From: an uncultured Coriobacteriales bacterium | GTDB lineage: Bacteria; Actinomycetota; Coriobacteriia; Coriobacteriales; UMGS124 | Length of the DNA stretch: 64,000 bases | NCBI GenBank assembly: GCA_902464015.1 | Contig: CABQHM010000012.1 | Location: 3,912-67,911, forward strand | Direction of reading: 5' to 3' | Shown: positions 7,312-14,823 of the stretch, piece by piece | How positions within the stretch are numbered: position 1 is the stretch's first letter | Layout: each line of letters opens with the position of its first letter | Position numbers and translations under genes: made by a program | Notes under the pieces: model-generated | The model's database searches: none | The model's input: only the letters and a program-made list of their open reading frames with translations | Told to the model about the DNA's origin: nothing

Positions 7312-9816
7312 TTACCTCCCGGCCCTCGCCGCATCGCGGCGCATGCGGGCGAACAGCGCACCCGCTGCAGCCAAGAACAACGATCCTGCGATTCCGAAGG
7401 CGGCCATGCCTGCGAGGTCGGTGGGGTCGGCCGTCTGGGGGATGGTCAGCGTGGTGCCTGCGTCCCCCGTGCCCTGCTGCACGATTTTCCAGTTGGCAAT
7501 CAGCGTACCCGTGAAGTTGCCCATGCCTTGCAGCACGATTGTGGCGTCGCCGATGTTCGTGTTGTTGGTGAAGCCTACGACCTGGTAATCCACGCCCACG
7601 ACAAGCTCAATGGTGACGCCGTCGACCTCGTAAGTGACGGACTTGGGCTGAGGAGACATTGCCTGCCCGGTGTAGGGCAGGTTCGGCATTGTGACGCTCG
7701 TGAGACTCATGTCTGCCGGTGCGATGTCAAACGTCGTCTTCAGCGAACCGGTGCAGGCCCCGATGCCGGTTGCAGTTGCGGTTGCCGTGCCGACCTTTAC
7801 GTTGTCGGAATAGCTCAGGGTGTAGTCGGTGCCCTCAGTGAGCGTCGCGCCGCCGACGGTGAGTGTGGCGCCTGTGGCCTGGATAGGTGAGCCGGTATAG
7901 GTCAGCGACGAGAAGCTAAGCGTGAGCTGGCCCTGGGAGATGTCCTTGGTGGTCGTGATGGCCTCAACGTCACCGGTACCCTGCGCATCGCCCGTACCCT
8001 CGGGCAGGGTGGCGGCATCTGGGCCAGCTGCCTCGGCGTTGCTGGTGTCTGCGGCGGTGCCGTCCTGGGTGCTCTCGTCAGCCGTTCCGGCTTCGCCTTG
8101 ATCGGCCTCACCATCAGCACCGGTGCTGCTTGCGTCGGTGTCTTCGGCTTTCTGACCGTCCCCGGAGCCTATCTCGCCCTCGCTGCCTTGGTCGCCTGCC
8201 TCGCCCGCGTCACCCTCGCCGTTCTGGCTATCCTCAGCTCCCTCTTCGTTTGTGCCCTCAACGCCTGCCTGTCCATCCTGGGTGTCCGCTTGGCCCACGC
8301 TGCCCTCGGTGTCCTGGCTGCCTTCGCTGCCTGCCTCGCCGGTCTGGTCGTCCTGGGTGTTCGTTTCGCCCTCAGAACCTGCCGCATCCTCGCTCGGCCG
8401 TGCCTCCTGGGCCTCGGCCTCGGCAGCCGCTTGTTGTGCGGCCAGCTTGGCGGGGTCCACGACGGTGAGTTGGCGGGTGACTATGCCCGAGCACAGTTCG
8501 CTTTTGGAGTTCGCCTTCACCGTGAGCACGGCTATCGAGGTGCGCTCGTTGTAGTTGATGGTGGCGGTGTAGTTCACCGGGTCGATGACGGTGCCGTCGG
8601 GTGCCATGACGTTGAAGTTGGGCATCGTGACGGTGCCTTGGTCGTTAAGGTAGAAGTTGCCTTTGCCGTCCTCGCCGGTGATGCCCACGATGGTGCATGT
8701 GCCCAGGTCGTAGGCGGCAGTGGGGGCGCCCCCGTCGACAACGACGACGCCAAAACGCGGGTTGGAACCGTCGGCGTCGGTGGCGCTGATGGTGACGGTG
8801 CCGGCCTTGATCGCCGTGAGCGTGCCGTCGGCAGTGGCCGAGACGATGGAGGTGTTCGCGCTGTTCCAGATGAAGCCGCCCGTCTTCACGGCAACCTTGG
8901 CTCCGGTGAAGTCGTAGGAATAGCCCGCCGGGCCGAACCACAGGGTGCCCTCGACGGTGGCCTCAACGCCAGGCTGAACGACGTCGCCGCTCTTCATCTC
9001 GAGTTTCTCGGGCAGCGTGACGTTAGTGACGTTGGCGGCGGCGACATTGACCGTGTAGGTCGCCTCGCCTGAGGTAACCTGCGCCTGGGATTGGGCGGCG
9101 CCGTCAAAGGAGAGCTCAATTGCCCAGGAGACGTTGCCGTCCGCATCGCGCACGCATGCGCAGCCGATGTTCGTGGCATCCATGAGCCAGCCGGCCTGCG
9201 TTGCGTAGTCGTCGCTGCTGACGAGCGTGGCAAGGACCGTCTTGGCGTCGGTTTCGTCGGTTGCAGAGCCCCAAACGAGCACCTCGGCGGCGATGCGCTC
9301 GTTGGTGGTGTTGAAGGCCGTCCCATCGGGGCGGATGTCCGAGCGCGCCAGCACGCTTTCGGCAACGCGCTGCCAGGCGGCAGTTTCGAGGTCGGCGTCC
9401 TGTGCGATTGCGGCAGACCCAACCTGGGAACGCATGTCGTTGAGGGCGGTGTAGAACGCTTGCACGGCGGCGGTGTCATTGGTGAGGGACACATCAACTG
9501 CCAGGGAGTTCTGTGCAACGAGACCCTGCAGCGCCTCGTCTGCCTCAATTGAATCCCACGAGAGGCTCTTTACCGAAAGGGGCTGGGCCAAAGCCTGCGT
9601 CGAGGTGGACGTGGCGGCCCCGGAGGACTGTGCGGTCTGCTCGGTGGCCTGCCTGTCTTGATCGGCGGCGGCCTGTGCGCCTTGCTCAGCGTCTTGCGCT
9701 TCATCTGCAAAGGCGGGTGCGGCAAAGCCTGCTGGAACGGCAAGGGATGCCAGCAGGGCAAGGGCGCTCAAAGTCTGCGCGCACGGGTGGGGCGCGCTGA
9801 TGTGGTTGCGGCGCAT
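7312..9816 (-). CDS. secreted/anchored surface protein with CAP and BIG2 domains
   Basis: 834 residues. A signal peptide (about 1-37, AFA-DEA cleavage) is followed by a CAP/SCP-like domain (about 95-235; FYTALNDMRSQVG, IRPDGTAF, a late WAIELS strand). A BIG2 immunoglobulin-like domain follows (about 250-355; SIVSATADGTLTAIKAGTVTI). Next come a further beta domain, an acidic Gly/Ser/Asp/Glu/Gln-rich stalk (about 455-640), and two repeats of the YTG...GTDYTLSYSDN type. The C terminus has IPQTA (792-796), about 22 hydrophobic residues and RMRRDAARAGR. That layout is a sortase signal, with IPQTA in place of LPXTG. AAGGAG lies six bases before ATG 9816. The same operon encodes WecA. Function unknown; adhesion or wall binding is a guess. 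Confidence 0.88.
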   Translation of the reverse strand: MRRNHISAPHPCAQTLSALALLASLAVPAGFAAPAFADEAQDAEQGAQAAADQDRQATEQTAQSSGAATSTSTQALAQPLSVKSLSWDSIEADEALQGLVAQNSLAVDVSLTNDTAAVQAFYTALNDMRSQVGSAAIAQDADLETAAWQRVAESVLARSDIRPDGTAFNTTNERIAAEVLVWGSATDETDAKTVLATLVSSDDYATQAGWLMDATNIGCACVRDADGNVSWAIELSFDGAAQSQAQVTSGEATYTVNVAAANVTNVTLPEKLEMKSGDVVQPGVEATVEGTLWFGPAGYSYDFTGAKVAVKTGGFIWNSANTSIVSATADGTLTAIKAGTVTISATDADGSNPRFGVVVVDGGAPTAAYDLGTCTIVGITGEDGKGNFYLNDQGTVTMPNFNVMAPDGTVIDPVNYTATINYNERTSIAVLTVKANSKSELCSGIVTRQLTVVDPAKLAAQQAAAEAEAQEARPSEDAAGSEGETNTQDDQTGEAGSEGSQDTEGSVGQADTQDGQAGVEGTNEEGAEDSQNGEGDAGEAGDQGSEGEIGSGDGQKAEDTDASSTGADGEADQGEAGTADESTQDGTAADTSNAEAAGPDAATLPEGTGDAQGTGDVEAITTTKDISQGQLTLSFSSLTYTGSPIQATGATLTVGGATLTEGTDYTLSYSDNVKVGTATATATGIGACTGSLKTTFDIAPADMSLTSVTMPNLPYTGQAMSPQPKSVTYEVDGVTIELVVGVDYQVVGFTNNTNIGDATIVLQGMGNFTGTLIANWKIVQQGTGDAGTTLTIPQTADPTDLAGMAAFGIAGSLFLAAAGALFARMRRDAARAGR

Positions 9817-10018
9817 AGTTGCTCCTTTATTCGCCGCCCTGCCGATAAGGTGCCGGCATGGGGCGGCTCAATAGAATCACATGCGATTTTACCCGTTAGA
9901 ACTGAAGTAGGGCTGATGGGAGGCCACACTGCACAGCTCTACCAGAGGGTTTGAGGGCTTCTGTGAGGAGTTTCATGCCAGAGTGCAAAGAATGTTGAAA
10001 ACTGTGCAAGATTCTCTC
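9817..10018. other. upstream region of the surface-protein operon
   Basis: Apart from the ribosome site of the minus-strand gene next to 9817, no clear promoter hexamers, repeats or coding frame were recognised up to the promoter of the small RNA at 10019. Confidence 0.4.
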
Positions 10019-10047
10019 TTCACGCGCGGGGGCAATATTGCTATAGT
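10019..10047 (+). promoter_or_regulatory. promoter of the structured small RNA
   Basis: TTCACG (10019-10024) and TATAGT (10042-10047) with a 17-base spacer. Transcription would start near 10053, just where the closing stem of the RNA begins. Confidence 0.65.
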
Positions 10048-10052
10048 TTGAG

Positions 10053-10270
10053 CCGTCCAGCCTCCGCTATCCAGCTGCGGTCGGCCGACATTAATTTGCA
10101 GGGAACCCAGGATTGCGTGCCCTATGGATATCCTCCTTCGTTGGGGAAGCCAAAATGCACGAGGAGGGTACCCACCTCGATGAGGTGGGCCAACTTGCAA
10201 CTTTGTGGGGGTTGGACCTTACCGTAAATGTGAGGGCGCGGTGCAGGCTTGTTGCATCGCGCCTTTTTTT
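10053..10270 (+). ncRNA. structured small RNA, 6S-like candidate
   Basis: There is no coding frame with a ribosome site here, but the segment has its own promoter and a strong terminator. GTCCAGCCTCC (10055-10065) pairs with GGGGGTTGGAC (10207-10217) as an 11-bp closing stem. Inside are a GGATATCCTCCT/AGGAGGGTACCC-type hairpin and CCCACCTC-GAT-GAGGTGGG. One long rod-like hairpin closed by its own ends, about 165-215 nt long and separately transcribed, is the architecture of 6S RNA, the RNA polymerase mimic. The SRP RNA tetraloop motif, the T-box motif and the RNase P cores are absent. That it is an RNA gene seems likely; the 6S identity is tentative. Confidence 0.55.
10235..10270 (+). terminator. 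terminator of the small RNA
   Basis: GGCGCGGTGCA (10235-10245) pairs with TGCATCGCGCC (10253-10263), one G-U pair and a 7-base loop, followed by T7. Confidence 0.92.
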
Positions 10271-10281
10271 GATTTCGGTTC

Positions 10282-10310
10282 TTGACAGCGTTTGCGCACA
10301 ATGTGAAAAT
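10282..10310 (+). promoter_or_regulatory. promoter of tRNA-Ala
   Basis: A perfect -35 TTGACA (10282-10287), 17 bases, then GAAAAT (10305-10310) as -10. It lies 20 bases upstream of the tRNA. Confidence 0.65.
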
Positions 10311-10329
10311 AACCGTTGCACTTTGTTTT

Positions 10330-10405
10330 GGGGATGTGGCTCAGTTGGGAGAGCGCTGCCTTCGCATGGCAGAGGTCGGGGGTTCGACTCCCCTCATCTC
10401 CACCA
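10330..10405 (+). tRNA. tRNA-Ala (anticodon CGC)
   Basis: The acceptor stem GGGGATG pairs with CATCTCC. The D arm is GGCTCAGTTGGGAGAGC, the anticodon stem CTGCC/GGCAG holds the loop TTCGCAT (CGC), the T arm is GGGGGTTCGACTCCC, and CCA is encoded at 10403-10405. CGC reads GCG Ala codons. Confidence 0.96.
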
Positions 10406-10417
10406 CCGACATTGAGA

Positions 10418-10452
10418 CTGTCGATTCGCTTTTGCGGGTCGGCAGTTTTTTT
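10418..10452 (+). terminator. terminator of tRNA-Ala
   Basis: CTGTCGATTCGC (10418-10429) pairs with GCGGGTCGGCAG (10434-10445) with several G-U pairs, followed by T7 (10446-10452). Confidence 0.8.
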
Positions 10453-10564
10453 ATGCCGCTGTTGTGTGTATTCCGCAACTAATTTGCATTCTAAAAGCAG
10501 TTCCACTCACCAAAAAGTATATTACCCGTACTTTATTCAGTAGTACTTCGACTAAGGACTGCCC

Positions 10565-11833
10565 ATGGAGTACAAGCCCCTGCAAGTGCCCGCAAGCGCG
10601 GGTTTCACTGGTTCGCATGTGGAGGGCGGCGTGTGCGTGGCCGCTGGGTTCAAGGCCGGCGCCGTGCACGCAGGTTTCCAGCCCGACCCCGACCGCCTCG
10701 ACCTGGCCATGGTCGTGGCCGACGAGCCCGCCGCCGTTGCCGGCGTGTTCACCACCAACGTCTTCTGCGCCGCCCCCGTCACGGTTGATCGCGAGCATAT
10801 CGCTCAGTCGGGCTATGCGCGCGCCTTTGTCGCCAACACCAAGTACGCCAACGCCGCGACCGGCGAACCTGGCCTGCGCAATGCCTACAAGACGGCCGAC
10901 ATGGTCGCCTCTATCCTTGACTGCCCGGCTGAGCAGGTGCTTGTTGCCTCAACCGGTATCATCGGCCAGCATCTCAACATGGACACGATGCAGGCGGGCC
11001 TTCCGAAGGTCGCCGCTGTGCTCGGGCGCGACCTTGAGATCAACGATTACGCGAGCGCCCGCGCCATCATGACGACCGACACCAAGCCCAAGCGTTGCGC
11101 CGTCGCCTGGCGCGACGAGTCGGGCGCCGTCTATCACCTGGGCGGCATGTGCAAGGGTTCGGGCATGATCAGCCCCAACATGGCGACGATGATCTGCATG
11201 CTTACCACCGACGCCCCCGTTGCTCCCGCGGTGCTCGACTGCGCCCTGCATACCGCCGTCGATGCCACGTTCAACCGCGTGACGGTGGACTCGGACACCT
11301 CCACCAACGACACCTGCGTCATCATGGCAAGCGGTGCGGCCGGCGGCGAGACCATCGAGTTCGCCCGGGGTACCCGCTACGACGCCTTTGCGGCGGCTCT
11401 GCTCGAGGTGTGCTCGGGCCTTGCCCGTCAGATTGCGGCCGACGGCGAAGGCGCCACGCGTCTTGTGTGCGTCACCGTTATGGGTGCCGCCACGCAGGAC
11501 GATGCCGACGCGGCTGCGCGCACGGTGGCCACTTCTCCGCTTGTGAAGACCGCCATCGCCGGCCATGACGCAAACTGGGGCCGCATCGCCGCCGCCCTGG
11601 GGCGCTCGGGCGCCAAGTTCGACCAGTACGACGTCGACATCGACATCCTGGGCATCCCGGTGTGCCGCGGCGGTCTGGTGGTAGACTTCGACGAGGACGA
11701 GGCCCTGGCCCGTTTCGAGCAGCCGCAGGTCGACATCGTGTGCGACCTGGGTGCCGGCGAGTGCCAATCCACCATCTGGACCTGCGACCTCACGCACGGC
11801 TACATCTCCATCAACGCCGACTACAGGAGCTAG
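10565..11833 (+). CDS. argJ: glutamate N-acetyltransferase / amino-acid acetyltransferase
   Basis: 422 residues. ArgJ moves the acetyl group from N-acetylornithine to glutamate, closing the cyclic arginine pathway. Some members also acetylate glutamate from acetyl-CoA. The precursor self-cleaves before the conserved Thr; here KGSGMISPNMATMICMLTTD places the cut at A207-T208. GHDANWGRI near residue 340 and the C-terminal YISINADYRS are typical. First gene of argJ-argB-argD. The usual upstream argC is absent; tRNA-Ala lies there instead. The stretch 10470-10545 carries several ATTC-containing half-sites (GTATTC, GCATTC, TTTATTCA) that could bind ArgR, which is a weak inference. Confidence 0.95.
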   Translation: MEYKPLQVPASAGFTGSHVEGGVCVAAGFKAGAVHAGFQPDPDRLDLAMVVADEPAAVAGVFTTNVFCAAPVTVDREHIAQSGYARAFVANTKYANAATGEPGLRNAYKTADMVASILDCPAEQVLVASTGIIGQHLNMDTMQAGLPKVAAVLGRDLEINDYASARAIMTTDTKPKRCAVAWRDESGAVYHLGGMCKGSGMISPNMATMICMLTTDAPVAPAVLDCALHTAVDATFNRVTVDSDTSTNDTCVIMASGAAGGETIEFARGTRYDAFAAALLEVCSGLARQIAADGEGATRLVCVTVMGAATQDDADAAARTVATSPLVKTAIAGHDANWGRIAAALGRSGAKFDQYDVDIDILGIPVCRGGLVVDFDEDEALARFEQPQVDIVCDLGAGECQSTIWTCDLTHGYISINADYRS

Positions 11834-11839
11834 CGAACT

Positions 11840-12790
11840 ATGTCAGACACGAAGACAGAGGCGCAGCGCTCGAGCCTTGAGGTGGCCCAGGAGCATGCGC
11901 TTATTCTCACGCAGGCGCTTCCTTGGGTGAAGGCCCTGGCAGGCAAGACGATCGTCATCAAGTACGGCGGCGCGGCCATGGTCGACGAGACCCTGCGCGC
12001 GTCGGTGATGGAAGACATCATGCTCATGAAGCTCGTGGGCGCCCGTCCCGTCATCGTGCACGGCGGCGGCAAGGACATCTCTGCCCTCGTGGAGAAGCTG
12101 GGCCTGCCCGTCGAGTTCAAGAACGGCCTGCGCGTGACGACGCCCGAGGTCATGCGCGTGGTAAGCATGGTCCTGTCGGGCAAGGTCAACGAGGAGCTTG
12201 TCCTGGCGCTCAACGCCCACGGCAATCTTGCGGTGGGCCTGTCGGGCGTCGACGGGTCGATGGTGCACTGCGAGATCGCCGACCCGTCGGTGGGCCTGGT
12301 GGGCTCGGTCAAGATGGTCGACCCCGAGCTTGTCAACCAGCTGTGTGACAAGGGTTACATCCCCGTTATCGCAAGTGTGGGCATCGGGCCCGAAGGTCAG
12401 GCGGTCAACGTCAACGCCGACACCTTTGCCAGCGCCTTGGCGCAGACCTGCAATGCCTCCAAGATCATCTTCCTCACCGACGTCGACGGTCTGTATCGCG
12501 ACTTCTCCGACAAGTCTTCGCTCATCAGCCGCCTTACCGCCGCAGATGCCCAGGCGCTTGTGGACTCCGGCACGCTGAGCAAGGGTATGATCCCGAAGGT
12601 TCGCGCCGTGCTCGATGCGATTGATGGCGGCGTTGAGCGCGCCCACATCCTCAACGGTACGGTGGAGCACTCGCTCGTGCTCGAGCTTTTCACCGATTGC
12701 GGCGTGGGCACCATGATCGCCCGCACCGAGGCCGACCTGCACCGTCACGACATCCTCTCTCGCGTGAAGAGGATTGTCGTCAATAAATAG
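11840..12790 (+). CDS. argB: acetylglutamate kinase
   Basis: 316 residues; phosphorylates N-acetylglutamate, the second arginine step and commonly the arginine-inhibited one. It is a member of the amino acid kinase fold. VIKYGGAAMVDE (about 39-50) and VHGGGKDIS contain the nucleotide- and substrate-binding glycines. FLTDVDGLYRDFSDKSSLIS and GGVERAHILNGTVEHSLVLELFT are typical NAGK features. The N-terminal helical extension of about 30 residues is the kind seen in arginine-sensitive hexameric enzymes, so feedback inhibition is plausible. It starts six bases after argJ, in one operon. Confidence 0.96.
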   Translation: MSDTKTEAQRSSLEVAQEHALILTQALPWVKALAGKTIVIKYGGAAMVDETLRASVMEDIMLMKLVGARPVIVHGGGKDISALVEKLGLPVEFKNGLRVTTPEVMRVVSMVLSGKVNEELVLALNAHGNLAVGLSGVDGSMVHCEIADPSVGLVGSVKMVDPELVNQLCDKGYIPVIASVGIGPEGQAVNVNADTFASALAQTCNASKIIFLTDVDGLYRDFSDKSSLISRLTAADAQALVDSGTLSKGMIPKVRAVLDAIDGGVERAHILNGTVEHSLVLELFTDCGVGTMIARTEADLHRHDILSRVKRIVVNK

Positions 12791-12885
12791 CATGCATATG
12801 GGGCTGACTTCGGTAAAGCGTGCGGGTACATACGCATTGCGGCTGCAGCCAGCCTCAATGACACTTTTGAGATGGGAGAACTACC

Positions 12886-14076
12886 ATGGGCGAAGCTTTG
12901 AACAAGGCCCGCGAACTCGATGCCACCTACGTGATGCACACCTATGGCCGCTCGAAGCTCTTTGTGAGCGGCAAGGGCGTCCATCTCTACGACGACGAGG
13001 GTGCCGAATACCTCGACTTTCTCGCCGGCATTGCCGTGTGCCCGCTGGGTCACGCCGACCCCGTGGTGACGGCCGCCATTGCCGAGCAGGCTGGCAAGCT
13101 GCTGCAGACATCCAACTACTTCTATGCCGAGAACCGCGGTGAGGTCGCCCAGGAGATCTGCCGCCTGGCAGGGGAGGAGTATGGCTGGAAGACGTTCTTC
13201 GCCAACTCCGGCGCCGAAGCCAATGAGTGTGCGATGAAGGCAGCGCGCCGCTGGGCCATCGAGCACAAGGGTCCGGAGTGCCAGACCGTCATCACGCTCA
13301 AAGGCAGCTTCCATGGCCGCACCATGGAGACGCTGGCCGCCACGGCGCAGGACTGGCTTCAGGAACCTTTCCAGCCGCTGCCGGTGGGCTTCCGCGCCGT
13401 GCCCGCCAACGACTGCGCCGCACTCGACGCAGCCATGGGCCCGGACGTGTGCGCAATCATGATGGAGCCCATCCAGGGCGAGAGCGGCGTGTGGCCGCTG
13501 AGCGATGAGTACCTGAAGCATGTCCGCGAGCTCGCCGACGCCAACAACTGCCTGGTTATCTTCGACGAGGTGCAGACGGGCCTGTACCGCTGCGGTAAGC
13601 CCTTCTGCTTCCAGACGGTGGAGGGCGTCGTGCCCGACATCTTCACCCTGGCCAAGGGCATCGCCTCGGGCGTTCCGTGCGGCGCTTGTGTGGCGCGCGG
13701 CGAGGCCGCCCAGGTGCTCAAGCCCGGCATGCAGGGGTCGACGTTCGGCGGTGGCCAGCTTGCCATGGCGGCGGCCCGCGCCACGCTCGAGCAGCTGCGC
13801 GACCGCAAGCTCGACGAGGCCGCTCAGACCGTGGGCGCCTACCTGTGCGAGCAGCTGGCGAGCGTGCCCTACGTCACCGAGGTGCGTGGCAAGGGTCTCA
13901 TGGTGGGCGCCACCCTCGACGCTGCCCATGACTCCCACGACGTGGTGGATGCTCTCATGGAGCGCCACATCGTCGCCAACGCCTGCAACAACAACGTCCT
14001 GCGCCTTCTGCCCCCGCTCACCATCACCACCTCCGACGTCGACGCCCTCATCTCCGCCCTCAAGTCCCTGGCCTAA
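12886..14076 (+). CDS. argD: acetylornithine aminotransferase
   Basis: 396-residue class III PLP aminotransferase; it converts N-acetylglutamate semialdehyde and glutamate to N-acetylornithine. Many homologues also serve as succinyl-DAP aminotransferase. FFANSGAEANECAMKAAR (phosphate site), VIFDEVQTGLYRCGK (Asp 227 on the PLP ring) and FTLAKGIASGVP with Schiff-base K257 are present. ATG 12886 has GGGAG about 9 bases upstream. There is a 95-base gap after argB, so a secondary control point is possible. The gene ends at a structured repeat and bidirectional terminator region. Confidence 0.95.
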   Translation: MGEALNKARELDATYVMHTYGRSKLFVSGKGVHLYDDEGAEYLDFLAGIAVCPLGHADPVVTAAIAEQAGKLLQTSNYFYAENRGEVAQEICRLAGEEYGWKTFFANSGAEANECAMKAARRWAIEHKGPECQTVITLKGSFHGRTMETLAATAQDWLQEPFQPLPVGFRAVPANDCAALDAAMGPDVCAIMMEPIQGESGVWPLSDEYLKHVRELADANNCLVIFDEVQTGLYRCGKPFCFQTVEGVVPDIFTLAKGIASGVPCGACVARGEAAQVLKPGMQGSTFGGGQLAMAAARATLEQLRDRKLDEAAQTVGAYLCEQLASVPYVTEVRGKGLMVGATLDAAHDSHDVVDALMERHIVANACNNNVLRLLPPLTITTSDVDALISALKSLA

Positions 14077-14084
14077 ACCCCCAA

Positions 14085-14255
14085 CAGGCTGGAAGTCGCG
14101 CAAAGCCCCAGGCGTTGGGCCCGCGTGCAGTGTCTGCCTGTCGTGCACACCCCCAGCCAGCTTGCGCCTCCGACCCTTCGTCTACGTTGGGAAAGATAAG
14201 TGTTTCCAGCAGGCTGGAAGACGAGCAAGGCCCCAGGTGTTGGGTCCGCGCGCAG
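14085..14255 (+). repeat. 46-nt direct repeat downstream of argD (two copies)
   Basis: Copies at 14085-14130 and 14210-14255 match at about 40 of 46 positions (CAGGCTGGAAG ... CCCCAGG..TTGGG..CGCG.GCAG). The second copy is the left arm of the larger palindrome at 14229-14335. The differences are scattered point changes, as in an old duplication. The 80 bases between them hold nothing else recognisable. Confidence 0.75.
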
Positions 14256-14335
14256 TTCTGCAGCAATGAAAAAAGCCCCTCCCGGGGCTTTTTTCATTGC
14301 GAAGCTGTTTGAGCACGGACTCAACACCTGGGGCC
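14229..14335. repeat. 107-bp nested palindrome with modular repeat arms
   Basis: GGCCCCAGGTGTTGGGTCCG (14229-14248) is a 19/20 inverted match to CGGACTCAACACCTGGGGCC (14316-14335). Inside lies GCGCAGTTCTGCAG (14250-14263), then a perfect 17-bp terminator stem, then CTGTTTGAGCAC (14305-14316). The same pair of conserved arms around a different central hairpin recurs at 62909-63016 and 63186-63234, so this belongs to a dispersed repeat family. Confidence 0.8.
14263..14300. terminator. bidirectional terminator between argD and rnpB
   Basis: GCAATGAAAAAAGCCCC (14263-14279) and GGGGCTTTTTTCATTGC (14284-14300) are perfectly complementary with a TCCC loop. There is a T6 on either strand, so it can end argJBD (plus) and rnpB (minus). 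Confidence 0.88.
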
Positions 14336-14363
14336 CGTGGGATTCATCGCATCAACCTGCGCG

Positions 14364-14732
14364 TTGGCGGAGCGAGCCGATAAGCCGGGTTCTGTCGTTG
14401 GACGACCATTTATCTTCTGCCTACGTTGCCGCAGGCCTCACTCTCGAGCAACCCGAACGCGGGCCGGGCCGACCCATGGCGTTCCTATTTGCCCTTTCTC
14501 CGGATGGGGTTTGCCAAGCCGCGCCGTTACCGACGCGCTGGTGCGCTCTTACCGCACCGTTTCAGCTTTTCTCGCTCGGGGCAAGCCCCCAGCGGGAGTC
14601 TTCTTTTCTGTGGCACTGTCCGTCGGGTCGCCCCGCCCGGCCGTTAGCCGGCATCCTGCCCTGTGGAGCCCGGACTTTCCTCACCGAGATGCCATGGCAT
14701 CTCCAGCGCGGCCGTCTGGCCCACTCCGCCAA
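14364..14732 (-). ncRNA. rnpB: RNase P RNA (bacterial type A)
   Basis: Catalytic RNA of RNase P, which matures tRNA 5' ends. On the minus strand P1 is TTGGCGGAG (14732-14724) paired with CTCCGCCAA near 14372-14364. The conserved cores are all present in order: GAGGAAAGTCCGGGCTCC, then CAGGGCAGGATGCCGG, the GAAACGGTGCGGTAAGAGC region, GGCAAACCCC, and the 3' motif AGAACCCGGCTTAT. The length of about 369 nt fits type A. A TATACT -10 element lies at 14744-14739 on the minus strand; I see no clear -35. Confidence 0.96.
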
Positions 14733-14743
14733 GAGGGCAGTAT

Positions 14744-14780
14744 ATACCAACGGGAGGGACAAAGCCCCTCCCGTTGGTAT
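14744..14780 (-). terminator. hairpin after the dlt-like operon
   Basis: ATACCAACGGGAGGG (14744-14758) and CCCTCCCGTTGGTAT (14766-14780) form a perfect 15-bp stem with a 7-base loop, 44 bases beyond the SGNH gene stop. No T run follows on the minus strand, so it may terminate poorly or separate the operon from rnpB. The -10 of rnpB overlaps its far arm. Confidence 0.55.
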
Positions 14781-14823
14781 CCTCAGCTGTGACTCCACAT
14801 GCGCTGCCGCGGGGCGTCGCATG

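Noticed and set aside
10100..10330. T-box or other leader in front of tRNA-Ala
   Set aside because: A strong terminator precedes a separate tRNA promoter, no coding gene follows, and the T-box core sequence is absent.
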